In this document: positions 22,622 through 33,887 of the stretch, one piece after another | Position numbering within the stretch: the first letter of the stretch is position 1 | Layout: every line of letters starts with the position of its first letter | NCBI GenBank assembly: GCA_026874595.1 | Contig: CM049310.1 | Location: 45,791,058-45,855,057, forward strand | Source of the DNA: Sipunculus nudus | Lineage: Eukaryota > Annelida > Sipuncula > Golfingiida > Sipunculidae | Direction of reading: 5' to 3' | DNA length: 64,000 bases | Position numbers and translations under genes: made by a program | Notes under the pieces: model-generated | Database searches by the model: none | Seen by the model: only the letters and a program-made list of their open reading frames with translations | What the model was told of the DNA's origin: nothing

Positions 22622-25600
22622 ATGGACGTCTGTTTTATAATTCTGTTGTGTGCATCGTCGATCCTACTAATTGGTTCGCTGACCAATGGCCAAGTTGTTG
22701 GTAATGGTAAGCAAAATATGTTATGTTTTTAAAAACGTCACAAAACTTAATTTCGTCACTTATAATTTACATGTTATTTTTTTCAGTATAAATGCTGTCA
22801 TTTTTAAGACACTGTTCAATTTCTTCATAAACATTTTACTAATTTCAGTTAAAAAATCCTTGAGAGTATACACAGTTCAGTTTATGGTCTGGATAAATAT
22901 TTTCTGCATTGTAAAAAGCACTATATATACTCTACGCGTAATAAAATAACAGTTTAATGATGGGAATGTTTCCCTTTTCTTATTTACATATCTACACTTT
23001 CCCTAATTTGGACATTTTTATGTGTTACAGTATGGATATGAAGGATAAAAAATATCTTGATAAAAGAATTGTTGGAGGTTGCCAATAGTATAACCCTTCT
23101 GTGTTATTGGTGCTATTTGTATGTTCATCCTAATGTCGAAATTTTTATTTCAGGTAATGACAGGAGCTTCGTGGTAAGTTCATGTTCAACAAAAAGTGGC
23201 GATGCTTTGGGCTGCTTTATTCTTGAGACATTCTTGCCCTCCATCTGGCCAAGAGACAAGTTTTGCCAGGCACTGGCAGATGGCGCTGCAAATTCGGGCA
23301 ACTACAACATATCGTTAGAACTGTTTAATGACCTGGGATCAGGCAGCGATGCTATAAACAGTGGCCACCTTGGCATTGCGTTCAACGCAAAGGATTCCAT
23401 GAACTATGACTTCATCTATTTCAGGTACATTTAAAGCCAATGATAATGTTTAATATCAATATATTTCGCTCGTACAAAAATCATATTGATGATTTATTTA
23501 AATATAAAAGCAACGAATAAATTATTTTTTCATCAAAGGCAGAAATTATTTTAGGCTTCCCCTAAAATCAGTACCTATATTCTCATGCATACAGTTATGC
23601 AACACTGGCTGCACAGTTTATTTTGCATACGACAAAAATAACAACATATTTTCTGTTACAATTCCTTTTCAAGCATAAGTATGAATTCTTGTGTGTGTTT
23701 AATTTATTTTAATTTTTAAAACTGATTTAAAACAGAGAAACCAAATTTTCAAATTATTATCACAAGCATACCATGTATTATGATTTGAAAGGAATGGACT
23801 TTTTTATGTTAAAATATTGTTTACCGTGTTTATAAGAAGATATATTTATACACAGTATTGGTGAAAGTTACAGATTGATTAAAATTGTGCTTTCTTTTTC
23901 ATACCTCATTGGCCTGAGCTTACTGTAGTTGTATCCGCCAAAACAGAGTTTTGCGGATACTATGTTTTCAGCTGCACGCCGCCGCCGCCGCCGCCGCGCA
24001 GGTGTCCGGAGAACTCCTCCGTAACCGCTGGCCGGAATTTTACGAAACCCGGGATTATGTTCGGGTCACATGTGAACTGCTGCGCCCCAATTTTGTTTTG
24101 ACCTCTGACCTTTCCTCTGCGCTCTGCGTCCGTTTGTGCGTCTATTTCCACACATAAACCCACATATCTCGGGAACCGTTTAACCGATCAGGAAAATTCT
24201 TTTGCACAAATGTAGCCCTTGGAGAGCTTTTTAACATACACCAAAAATGGTGGCGCCACCTGCAACCATGTTTGCACAGTGTCCATCTGTTCGTCTGCCT
24301 TGGGTTAAAATCACTCATATCTCTGCAGTGACTTGACTAATTCACCTGAAATTCGGCATGCGTATACATCCTGGATAGCTTTTCTGATTTTATGACAGGT
24401 GGCGCCACCTACATTCACGTTTACGCTGCAGACATCCAAGCTCATATCTCGGGAACCGTTTGACCGATCAGGAAAATTCTTTTGCACAAATGTAGCCCTT
24501 GGAGAGCTTTATAACATACACCAAAAATGGTGGCACCACCTGCAACCATGTTTGCACAGTGTCCATCTGTTCGTCTGCCTTGGGTTAAAATCACTCATAT
24601 CTCTGCAGTGACTTGACTAATTCACCTGAAATTCGGCATGCGTATACATCCTGGATAGCTTTTCTGATTTTATGACAGGTGGCGCCACCTACATTCACGT
24701 TTACGCTGCAGACATCTAAGCTCATATCTCGGGAACCGTTTGACCGATTGGGCCAAAATTTTGCATGTGTATAGATCTCACATAGCTCTTTATCATACGC
24801 AAAACTGGTGGCGCCACCTGCAGCCATTTTTGCACAGCTCCTGTCTGTTTGTCTGCCATGGGATAAAATCACTCATATCTCGGCAGTGGTTTGACATATC
24901 TGCCTAAAATTTTGCAGGTTTATACATCCCCGACAGCTCTCTTGATTTTATGACAGGTGGCGCCACCTGCATTTTAGTTTATGCAGCAGACATCCAAGCT
25001 CATATCTTCGGAACTGTTTGACCGATTGGGCCAAAGTTTTGCATGTGTATAGTTCTCACATAGCTCTTTATCATACGCAAAACTGGTGGCGTCACCTGCA
25101 ACCATTTCTGCTCAGCGTCCATCTGTTTTTCTGCCACAGGCTAAAATCACTCATATACATGTAGTGGTTTGACTTATCTGCCTCAAATTTTGCATACGTA
25201 TACAACTTGGACGGCTTTCTGGATTTTGTGGTGGGGGGGGGGGGCAACCTACATACACAATTTGGCTGCAGACATCCATGCTAATATGCAACACTCCTTG
25301 CCACTCAATCCATGCCTCACTTCACCCGTTCCACTCTGATTTAGGCGGATACACGTAGTCGCTTGTCGACTACCCGTATTCTAGTTTTTAAAACTGTTTT
25401 GTAACAGTTAAACTTAATTTTCATATGAAAATATATTTATGGACGATATTGTGAACGTTAGAGATTCATTGAAATTAAGCTTAATTTTTCAGACCTCATT
25501 GGACGACCGAATGCTATCAAACTGGTCACATCAAAGACAGTGTCCTGTACCTTACCGGTACATCTAGATGTCCAAACGGTCCACCTAAAGGCCAGCAGTG

Positions 25601-26163
25601 GTTTACGGTTCTACTGGAAGTGAAAGATCATGAGACTGAGGTGTTTTTGGATGGTAGTCACGTGGTTACATTATCCCATCACCATGAAAACGTTGCTAGG
25701 GGCGGTGCCATTGTTGCCAATGGTTACATGAATCACGTGTTCTTTCGTGGGTACAAGACGGCTCCTCATAGTAAGTCTGTATCTCTGCTGACCGCGCACT
25801 TGACGTCATCATTAGTCTGATCATTACATAACACAGGATGCGAAAGAGAGATTTGTTATTTCCCTAGTCATTATGACTTTGACTTTAATTTCTGAAACAA
25901 AAAACAATCACAGAGTTACGATAATTTTTTTTATCAATAAGGCTTATGTACAAGCTATATGGGGATGCATAAGCACAGTTTTCCCTTAAGAATGATTCGA
26001 ACAAACTTGGCTTTTTATTGGAATGTATTCTACATAAAAAGACCTTGATTAATCTGTAGAGATATTAAAATTTAATCGTTTCTTTTGTAAAATGAAGAAG
26101 CTTCCCAAATCATCAGATGGGTCTATTTTAATTCTGCCCTGGCTACATTCTACTAATTTCTCG

Positions 26164-26243
<80 letters not shown>

Positions 26244-26387
26244 CTCTGATGAAAAACAACACTGTTAATTCACAACCGTCTGTTTCACGGGATGCGACCC
26301 GATCATCAGGTGAATACGGTTAGAGTTATACCGCTCTGGTCTAGTCTGTAGGCCATTGAGCACTTTAAAACGGAGGGTAACTCCACC

Positions 26388-26457
<70 letters not shown>

Positions 26458-27391
26458 TAACCTGAGCTTAAAAGAAAAATCGTTTACTGTTGATCCTTTC
26501 AACAGGAATTGGCAGTCCTGACACGAAAGTCGCCGCCTGTGTCGCACACCGAGAATCGATCGAATACAACACGCTCGACGCAACATCCGGTACGTGGCCA
26601 GCTTCCGGTTTCTGTCGCGTTATGATTGGCTCAGGGTCTGCCGGAACCAAGTACCGACTATCCGTGGATTTGTATAACGAGCAAAGTTCGCGAGGGATCA
26701 ACTCTGGTCATCCAGGAGTCATGTACAACGTACAAAACATCGACAACTATGATTTTGTTTACTTCCGGTCAGTGGTAATTGTTAAATGTATTTCGAAAAT
26801 AAATCATGATCGACTATAAAAAAAGACATATTTAAGATGTTTTAAATTACTTATAAAGCGTTGAGTGTCATATTTCTCTGTATACGTATAAAAATGCACA
26901 CGCAAATTTTCGCAGAGGCAGCTTATGTGGAATACCGTTAATGTTTAGCCCTTAATCCTTTTGTCAGTTGAGAGTTCATTTAAATTCAATAATCATCATT
27001 TTCCTTGCTGTCTATATTATATAATTAATTTCAATGAAATGAAAATCCACACGACACCAGAGGGTCCTATAAACTCTTCACATATTACACGGTTCTTTTC
27101 CACAGACCACATTCCAGCACCGGTTGCTTTCAGACCGGGTACGTCCGTAACGGTCAGTTGAAATGGGACGGTGCGGTGTCAAGTCGTTGTTCCAACGGCG
27201 CTCCTATCGGTGGTCGCTGGTTCAAAGTTGAAGTCCATGTAAATGGCTCGTCGGCTACCATAATCAAAGATGGCGTTCTGGTCCACACTGCAAGGACAAA
27301 ATTGAACCCAAGAGGAAACGGTGGCGTCATCGTTGCCAATGGTTACAAGAACATCATTCGCTATAAAAATTTCAGCATTAACGTACAGTGA
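22622..27391 (+). CDS. Gene A: secreted two-repeat protein, 5 coding exons, intact (393 aa)
   Basis: Exons: 22622-22706, 23154-23424, 25493-25770, 26506-26767 and 27106-27391 (TGA). All introns are GT-AG and the phases 1-2-1-2 join into one open frame. Residues 1-23 are a signal peptide (MDVCFIILLCASSILLIGS). Two modules follow, each of two exons: residues 29-212 and 212-393. The first halves end NYDFIYFR and NYDFVYFR. The second halves start RPH, then CYQTGH or CFQTGY, C(P/S)NGxPxGxxWF, an exposed DG turn, and RGGAIVANGYMN or NGGVIVANGYKN, ending in an aromatic strand. The modules are symmetric phase 1-1 units, so the gene arose by internal duplication. I do not recognise the family; the alternating strands suggest a ConA/LamG- or DUF1080-like beta-sandwich acting outside the cell. 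AATAAA lies at 27446. Confidence 0.88.
23690..23933 (+). repeat. Decayed duplicate of the intron 2 end and exon 3 acceptor of gene A
   Basis: This segment parallels 25385-25520: TTTTTAAAACTG, ATATATTTAT, TATTG.TGAA.GTTA.AGATT.ATT, then a pyrimidine tract and CCTCATTGG. The true acceptor reads TTTTTCAGACCTCATTGG; this copy reads TTTTTCATACCTCATTGG, so its AG is lost. The Helitron begins about 25 bp after the dead exon start, and the real copy begins directly after the Helitron end. Confidence 0.65.
23934..25384 (+). mobile_element. Non-autonomous Helitron in intron 2 of gene A
   Basis: The 5' end is TC after an A (A/TCCGCC) and opens with a palindrome, TATCCGCCAAAAC pairing with GTTTTGCGGATA. 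The 3' end is CTAG before a T (25381-25384). Seven bases upstream lies a perfect 7-bp hairpin, GTAGTCG-CTTGT-CGACTAC (25355-25373), the classic Helitron terminator. GGCGGATAC just before it (25344-25352) is the inverse of the 5' GTATCCGCC. There are no TIRs, no TSD and no coding region. A (GCC)n tract sits at 23979-23997. The interior is mostly four ~280-bp tandem repeats. Confidence 0.82.
24150..25300 (+). repeat. Four tandem ~280-bp repeats inside the Helitron
   Basis: CATATCTCGGGAACCGTTT or variants recur at 24163, 24443, 24723 and 25002, a regular 280-bp period. Units 1 and 2 are nearly identical; units 3 and 4 are diverged. Most units contain the palindrome GGTGGCGCCACC and a second GGCGCCACCT block, plus CATCTGTTCGTCTGCC and AAAATCACTCATAT. 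The fourth has GGTGGCGTCACC. Helitrons with central tandem repeats are known in bivalves. Confidence 0.92.
26164..26243. repeat. (AT)n microsatellite, left of the ribozyme
   Basis: AT run broken once by GTATAT, inside intron 3 of gene A. Confidence 0.96.
26244..26390 (-). mobile_element. Candidate Penelope-like element terminal-repeat fragment
   Basis: A 147-bp non-AT segment held between two long (AT)n runs and containing a complete hammerhead ribozyme on the minus strand. Penelope-like retroelements are known to carry minimal type I hammerheads in their terminal repeats. No PLE reverse transcriptase is present here, so this is a short non-autonomous or truncated piece; a retrozyme-like element is the alternative. 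Confidence 0.5.
26268..26315 (-). ncRNA. Minimal type I hammerhead ribozyme
   Basis: Read on the minus strand from 26315: stem I 3' strand ATTCAC, core CTGATGA (26309-26303), stem II CGGG-TCGCAT-CCCG flanked by single Ts, core GAAA (26286-26283), a two-base-pair stem III A-U and C-G closed by AGACG, the cleavage dinucleotide UU, then GTGAAT, which pairs with ATTCAC. Predicted cleavage lies between 26274 and 26273. Every invariant core position is present, and stem I has six Watson-Crick pairs. The very short stem III is the form described for Penelope-like elements, where activity may need a dimer. Activity is inferred. Confidence 0.85.
26391..26454. repeat. (AT)n microsatellite, right of the ribozyme
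   Basis: About 32 AT dinucleotides ending 51 bp before exon 4 of gene A. Confidence 0.97.
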
Positions 27392-27445
27392 TGTGTTGTA
27401 GAATGTTAGGCATTCGCTTCTTTATTACGAAAGATGTGTACCATT

Positions 27446-27451
27446 AATAAA
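27446..27451 (+). terminator. Polyadenylation signal of gene A
   Basis: AATAAA 55 nt after the stop codon. A second AATAAA lies near 27630. Confidence 0.6.
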
Positions 27452-27739
27452 AATTTTCTTGAAATGAAGACGTATATGTCAGTTATCATTTTGTAGGATG
27501 TTTTTGTTACATGTGGCTACACCAGGGCTATGTGTAAAAGGACATTTATTTAGGTGATCTTTTTATGAAACATATATATTCTATGTATGTCTTATAATTT
27601 GCTGTTCTTTTACGTGTTGATTTTTTTCAATAAAACCTGCGCTTAAAAATTGGTAAGTATTAGTTATTTTCTCTAAAAAGCGATTCCTGTAATGTACATT
27701 TTGCGTCGATCACGGATGTTATTTTCACCCACACTGGTT

Positions 27740-29110
27740 TGTTGTTTGCCGGAAATCTCCGATGTCTGTTTGTCTGTCTGTCTTTCTGTATACTCTCTAG
27801 AGGCCACAGTTTTGCAGCAATTGCTTCCAGACTTACACAGCTGGTAGACAAAAAAAATTCCTGAGGCCTGTTTTTTTTTGTCAATATAAGTCAAAGGTCT
27901 AGGTCATCAATTTTATTTTCATCATAACTTCGTTAACATTAATCCTATCTTCTCAAGCGTAGGCCCAATTTCTTCCTCTGGATCTTCTCTATAACCTGGC
28001 CTGGTCGACTGGTCTTGGTCTTGTGTTGCTGGTTCACGCGTCTTACTTATAGCATACTATAGGCCAGAGTTTTGCAAGAATTCTTTTGAAACTGGTACGT
28101 CTTATGTCTTACATTAATATCTCAAATTATTTTTTAATTATTCCGGAAATGGCTGCTATAGAATGCTGCACTCGAACCTCCCAATCATATAATTTTTGGC
28201 CATATCTCCAAAACTATAAACCTCAATTACATCAATTAAAGCTTATTTTCCTCCTTTGAATCCATAAACTGGTAGAAACATCTGATCTCAATCTTGTTTC
28301 ATTTCTTCAGTATGTCTGTCTGTTTGTCAGTTGCCCTCAAATTCGCCTGCTTACTGGTTCCTGTGTCTCATATATAGTATTCTACAAGCCACAGTTTTGC
28401 AGCAATCCTTTTCAAACTGGGACATCTTCTGTGGTACAATCATATCACGATACACATTTATCATTTTCCGGATGTCCGCTGGGGGGTGCTGCACCTGAAC
28501 CTCCCACACATATCTTTTTTTAAACATCTCTAAAACTCTAAACCTCAATTCTACAAATTATAGCTTATTTTCGTCCCCTGAGTCTTTTCCATAACCTAGT
28601 TTTATTTATCTTGTCTCAATCTTGATTCACATTGTCAGTATGTCTGTCTGTTTGTCATTTGTCTTCTAATTCGCCTGCTTGCTGGTTCTTGCGTATCACA
28701 TATAGCATTCTACAGGCCAACGTTTGCAGGAATTCTTTTGAAACTGGTACGTCTTATGTCTAACATTAATATCTCAAAATATATTTTTCATTTTCCGGAA
28801 ATGGCCGCTAGGGACGCTGCACTCAAACATTCTCGACATTTCAATTTTAGCCCATATCTCAGAAACTATAAACCTCAATTACATGAACTATAGCTTTTTT
28901 TCTTCATCTGAGTCTTCGTCATAACCTGGTTAAGTTATCTGGCCTCAATCTTGTGTCACTTTGTCAGTATGTCTGTCTGTTTGTCAGCTTGCTCAATTTC
29001 TCCAGTTTTCTGGTTTATGCGTCCTACATAAAACATTTTTTCAGTCCTCAGTTTTGCTTGAATCACTTTATAGCTTACACATATGTGTCTTGTCTCAATA
29101 TGTTAAGATA
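27740..29110 (+). repeat. Tandem array of ~328-bp repeats, about 4-5 units
   Basis: CAGTATGTCTGTCTGTTTGT recurs at 28308, 28636 and 28965 (periods 328 and 329). CACAGTTTTGCAGCAAT-type blocks recur near 27811, 28070, 28393, 28719 and 29049. Each full unit also has ACTGGTACGTCTT, TTTTCCGGAAATGGC and AACTATAAACCTCAATTAC. The unit is non-coding and AT-rich. Confidence 0.85.
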
Positions 29111-29194
29111 TGGTCATCAAAACAGAATTTTTCATCTTTACATCCTGGAAGGTCCATGAATACCTTAAAGGAAACCTGAAATTAGTCTCTGTTT

Positions 29195-29560
29195 CCCATA
29201 TCCTCCGAATTATGGTGCTCCTAAGTACCTCACAGAATAATGCAAAATTTGATACAAAAGCTCAATTATCTAAACAACCAGCGCATCAATTACCATCATT
29301 TCTTTGCATGCATATTGAACATGGGGTGTTCCATCATTCCTGCACACTTGAGGCGCCACCTGGATTTTTTTTTTATTTTTTAAAGATTTTCTCCTCTTTA
29401 CTTGAGACCTTAAAAGATGTGGTTTTCTGTTAACAGGGCAAAAATCGAAACCGTTGGTCCTAGAATCATCAAATTTGAAATCCAGAGAGGTCCGTTAAAA
29501 TATCCTGGGAAACCTGATATTACCCATATTCTCCCAGCTATGGGGCTAATATATCACTCA
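29195..29560 (+). repeat. Single unit of the CCTATATCCTCCGAGCTATGG repeat family
   Basis: Carries CCATATCCTCCGAATTATGG, AAATTTGATACAAAAGCTC, CATATTGAACATGG and GAGGCGCCACCTGGATTTTT, in the same order as the array at 40490-41960. Another piece is at 30610-30830. Confidence 0.7.
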
Positions 29561-30605
29561 AAAAACAGATTGGTTGAATCAACCAAAAAATTGGTTGATT
29601 CCAACCAATTTAATTGGTCAAAATATGTCCAAACAATTTATTGTTTAAAACAACCAATTTATTTTGGTCGTAATTAAACAACAGGTATTGGTCAAATCAA
29701 CCTATATAGTCAGAGGAACCAACACAGCTGATCATTTAAAACCAACAAAATTGTTCAGTTTGACCAAAATAATGTGGTTATTCTCAACCAATGTACTTTG
29801 GTTGAGGTCAACCAAAAAAAATTGGTTAAATCAAATAATAAATTGGTCACATGAACCAATTCAGATTGGTCAGACTAGTGAACACATTTATGTGTGCTCT
29901 GCTACTTTCAGTCCCCTTTTCAGTTGTTTTATTCTTCAGATTGATTGGTAGTCTTTTTGTAAGTCATTCATCAGTTTCGGCTTGCTCTGGTGTGGTTGCA
30001 AGGGGAAACACTAATTCCGCCCGGTCTTGCAATCGAACCTGTGACCGCTCGCATACAAGTCAGACGTCTTGCCCCTCAGCCAGTGAAGCTTGCATTTCTT
30101 TTGTTGGATTTTAAGCACTTTTGTGTCTGATGTTAAAACTGACCAATCGGTTTGGTCAGTGCTTGATCAATCAGTTGGTAAAATAACCAATGTGTTGATA
30201 AAATTAACCAATGTTTAACTCAACCAAGAAAACTGGTTAAATATATGCAACCAAACGGTCGACCTATAAAAATTGGTCAAAATGACCAATGAATTTGGTT
30301 ACAAGTTGGTTGAAATTACCAATGTGTTGGTTAAATCAACCAATATCATCTCAAACAACCAAATTGGTCATATATGTGTGCTGAAGTAACCAATATTTTG
30401 GTTATCAATTGACCAATATATTGGTTAAACCTACAACCAGTATTTTTATTCTGTTAGCAAATAAAAATTTGTCAAAACAACCAACTGGTTTGGTTAGTAC
30501 TTTAACAATGAATTGGTTAAGATAAACAATTTCTTGGTTAAAACAACTAAAGCTGGCTTAACCAATAAAATTGGTTATATATTTAACCAATCTGTTTTTT
30601 AGGGT
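29561..30605. repeat. Palindromic AACCAA/TTGGTT array
   Basis: Dozens of AACCAAT and ATTGGTT hexa- to octamers alternate on both strands, often as hairpin pairs (TTGGTTGAATCAACCAA near 29570). The array is split by unrelated sequence at about 29890-30130 that includes a SINE piece, so it appears to have been one array before insertion. No protein frame exploits it. Confidence 0.85.
30010..30095 (-). mobile_element. tRNA-derived SINE head
   Basis: On the minus strand, TGGCTGAGGGGCAAGACG resembles an RNA polymerase III A box and CAGGTTCGATTGC a B box, with the spacing of a tRNA. It interrupts the AACCAA array. A complete acceptor stem is not evident, so I do not call it a tRNA gene. Confidence 0.5.
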
Positions 30606-30609
30606 AAGC

Positions 30610-30830
30610 ACCCCCTAGAAAAAAATAAAAAATTGATACCAAAGTTGGGCACAAATCATAACATTGGACCCAGAATCGTCTTACTTGACGTCCTAAGAGT
30701 TCCTCAAACTTCTCCCCAGAAACATGAAATTGGGTCACTGTGACCTATATTCTCAGAGTTTCGGGATAAGTTCGAGCACCCCAGATATAATGCAGTAAAC
30801 ACACAAATTTCCAGATTCCTCAGGATAGCC
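30610..30830 (+). repeat. Diverged unit of the CCTATATCCTCCGAGCTATGG family
   Basis: CATGAAATTGGGTCACTGTG, ACCTATATTCTCAGAGTTTCG and TAAGTTCGAGCACCCC align with units at 29195 and 40490-41960. Confidence 0.6.
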
Positions 30831-31749
30831 TGGTTGGATTGTCATCATATTTAGTGTGCTTTTGGATCTTGATGAACTTAAGCTAATATGCACGAATGAT
30901 GATGCCACCTAAATTATCTTAATTAGTTGCCTGAGCAAGGACATATTGTCAACATGTCAGTCGGCTGACCGTCATGACCCGTGGGTCACTTGTTTACAAG
31001 AATGATAGCCATTGTAAGATCTTAATGAAATGACAGCCAATGTTACCTGGTAATTTGAAAGAATAAGTGAGCCACCACTTGAAGAACTGAAGACGAAGTG
31101 TTGTTTATTTATATGAAATACCTCAAGAAATAAGTAAGATTAATAGATACTACAGGTGTATCTAATACAATACCTAATGCTTTCACAGCAGCCGCGGGTC
31201 TGTTTGAATCTATAGTATGATTTATAAATCAACATATGCACTATGGTAGGACCATTTCCAGAACATTTTTCGTGTTTTATAGATTTGTGTATATTACTTG
31301 GGGCTTATTCTAAAGTTTTTATACAGGACAATATTCTTGTATTCGTGTCTCACGGCAACGCCACCTCTCCCTTTGGGCTGTAGTTTTGACGTAGCATTGT
31401 GGATCAGGACGCCGTCTTTGTATATAGCCGCCGACGCTCCATCGACAAGTACTTGCACGTTGAACCAGCGCCTTCCCACGGGTGATCCATCACGGCAGCT
31501 GCCCGTTACACACCCATCGTATTTCACATGTCCGTGACGGATATACGCGGTCTAAATGCATGTCTTGGTTGATTCTGGCCTGCAGGACAATATAACAGTA
31601 TAAAAAAATTATGAAAAACGTACTTGCAAGAGTTTTTCAATATCTATCTCCAAAGTGAATATTTCTACTGATATATCAGGTATAGGGTCGGACAAATAGC
31701 GCGGAACATCAGGTATCGAATTTCCTACGTCTAATGGGGCTAGATAAGC

Positions 31750-32085
31750 CTAGCTGGTATGTTTCCAAGTCATCAGTCATTACGTTTGAAAACTAAATCA
31801 TACTATAATTCACGGGAATCTGTTTGTCTGTCTGTCCGGATTCATTCGCACGCTAGGGATCGCACGGTCGTCAAACTTCGTGGGAGGGTGCATCTTGGTC
31901 CGGGGAAGAACGAGTTTATATTTTTTAGGCGTTTGGTAAAGAAATGGCCTCAAAATCGATAAAAATATTTTGGGTTTAATACCTGCGGTGTGCCGTGGCC
32001 ATTCTCATATAGTGCGTCACGTCGTCCTCAATCTCCTCTCGCTAACCAATCAAATCAAACCTGACATAGTCTGCCAAACATTCAC
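31750..32085. other. Intronic repeat-like segment of pseudogene B
   Basis: Contains ATCTGTTTGTCTGTCTGTCC and CATCTTGGTCCGGGGAAGAA in an order typical of dispersed molluscan repeats. No gene is seen. Confidence 0.35.
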
Positions 32086-32127
32086 TACGCATCGGCTTTT
32101 TGTAAGCAGTCCGCAAAAGTCAACACA

Positions 32128-32322
32128 AATGAATATTGTTGTGGGTTGACCGCTGGGACGAATTTAGACCGGGAACATCTCACCACTGCCCATATCGGCA
32201 ATATGTCCCCCAATTTTGGAACAAGTGAATCATGTTGCGGGTTAATCGTTGGGACGATTTTGCACGCGCAACATCTCACCCCTCGACAAATCGCCAACAT
32301 GTCCCGCAATTTGTGTCAGTCC
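32128..32322. repeat. 98-bp tandem duplication
   Basis: Two diverged copies: GAATATTGTTGTGGGTTGAC at 32130 and GAATCATGTTGCGGGTTAAT at 32228. Each is followed by GGGACGA, AACATCTCAC, AATATGTCCC or CAACATGTCCC, and CAATTT. Confidence 0.75.
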
Positions 32323-33887
32323 ATTTCAAACGCGCACGCCATGTCAGTGCTTACTCATAATTTAAAAAAAGTGTGGATGCAGGTACTGATAGGGGTATAT
32401 TCTAGTATGCATAATAGAACGAATTTACAGGAGTCAGATTCATCTCTCCTGGGAAACGTGTGGGTACACTGGAACTGCTCCCTGGGGCCTTTCAATTAGA
32501 TTCAAGATACCACTGTTTTTAACATAAATAAATGAGGCCGCTACCTTCATATGAAGTTTCTGTCATGAAACCACCAGTCGTATATATTTTATCACAGCGA
32601 CGTTACTAGTATAATACAAACAGTCATCTGAAGTAGACAATGTCAAAATTTTGGATGTCGTGTGCGTTGTACTTGACTGCGCGACGCCCGTGATCAATTC
32701 CTCCATTTCCTTGGACGATGTAAATATTCACAAATGGCACTTGGTTCCGGCAATACCAGGACCAATCAGAATGCGACAAAAACCCTGGCCACTTGCCAGA
32801 AGTTTCTTAGCGTGTTGTATTCATGGCCCTGTATATGGACAGTACAGCCAGCCACTTGCATCTGGGATCCACCTGTTTCGGAAATTAGTGCAAACATAAA
32901 GAGCACTGAAATAAACGAGTTGGTCGCACGTCTCTAATTACAAAAAATGGTCCAAGTTTACAATATTATAATCATCCATATGAGTGGCAGTAAGATGTCA
33001 CAAGAGATATTTAAATAAATATAAATAAATAATTAATAAATAATAAAAAATCATCTGGAAAATCCTCCAAGCTGATGTGTCTATATTTAACTTTTGGATT
33101 CGCTAATTTCTACCAGCAGTTTATCAAACTTTACAACTGTAAATAAATAAAAATTATGACCTTTGAAGTCATGACCTTGATAATTGCTCTCAAGGTCAGA
33201 TCTCAGTGGATATTGGAAAGTTATTGCGATAGTATCCACAGATTTACCTGTAATTTGTTCTGAGCCTCGGTTAAAACATCTTATACTTTTCAAAAGTTGG
33301 TAAACAAAAAGATGAACTTGTTCGAGAATTTATGAATTTGTTAGTATTACTGAAATAATATCTCAAGCATATCCTAGGGATAATAGTCAATTATTGCAGA
33401 CTATCAGTACTGCACAATGGCTTTCTCTGAAATTAGGCAACTCTGGCCCAGTTAGTCTCTTAAACTAGATCAACCTATCTCGATCATTCAAATTGCCTTT
33501 TTCAACATTGTTCAGTATTTTAATTTCATTAATTAAAGTCATTCCCTTTTCCTTGTTGCATTTGCATGTCCAGTTTCCAAAGATTTTCGTAAAATTGGGC
33601 GATTCACGTGTAAGTGCATCTAGTTCGACTGGTAAGCTGTCTAATTTAAATTAAACCTATCATAATGAGAGACCTTTTAATACTGCTTGCACGAACGAAA
33701 TCTACCTACCCGAACGTTTGATGTCGTACCCACGAAAGAGCACTTCATTCTTGAAGCCATTCGGAACGATAGCACCACCTCTCGCAATGTTGTCATGGTG
33801 ATGAAGGAACGTGTGCAACCTGAAGAAGAACAGTAAACCACTTCCGACCTTTTGGAGGGCCCTGCGGACATTTGGATGTCTGTATGT

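Noticed and set aside
24399-24872. Short frames in the Helitron repeats
   Set aside because: They recur with the 280-bp unit and are broken by stops in the diverged units.
29561-30605. CRISPR-like array
   Set aside because: The genome is eukaryotic, the repeats are only 6-8 bp, alternate in orientation and have no constant spacer length.
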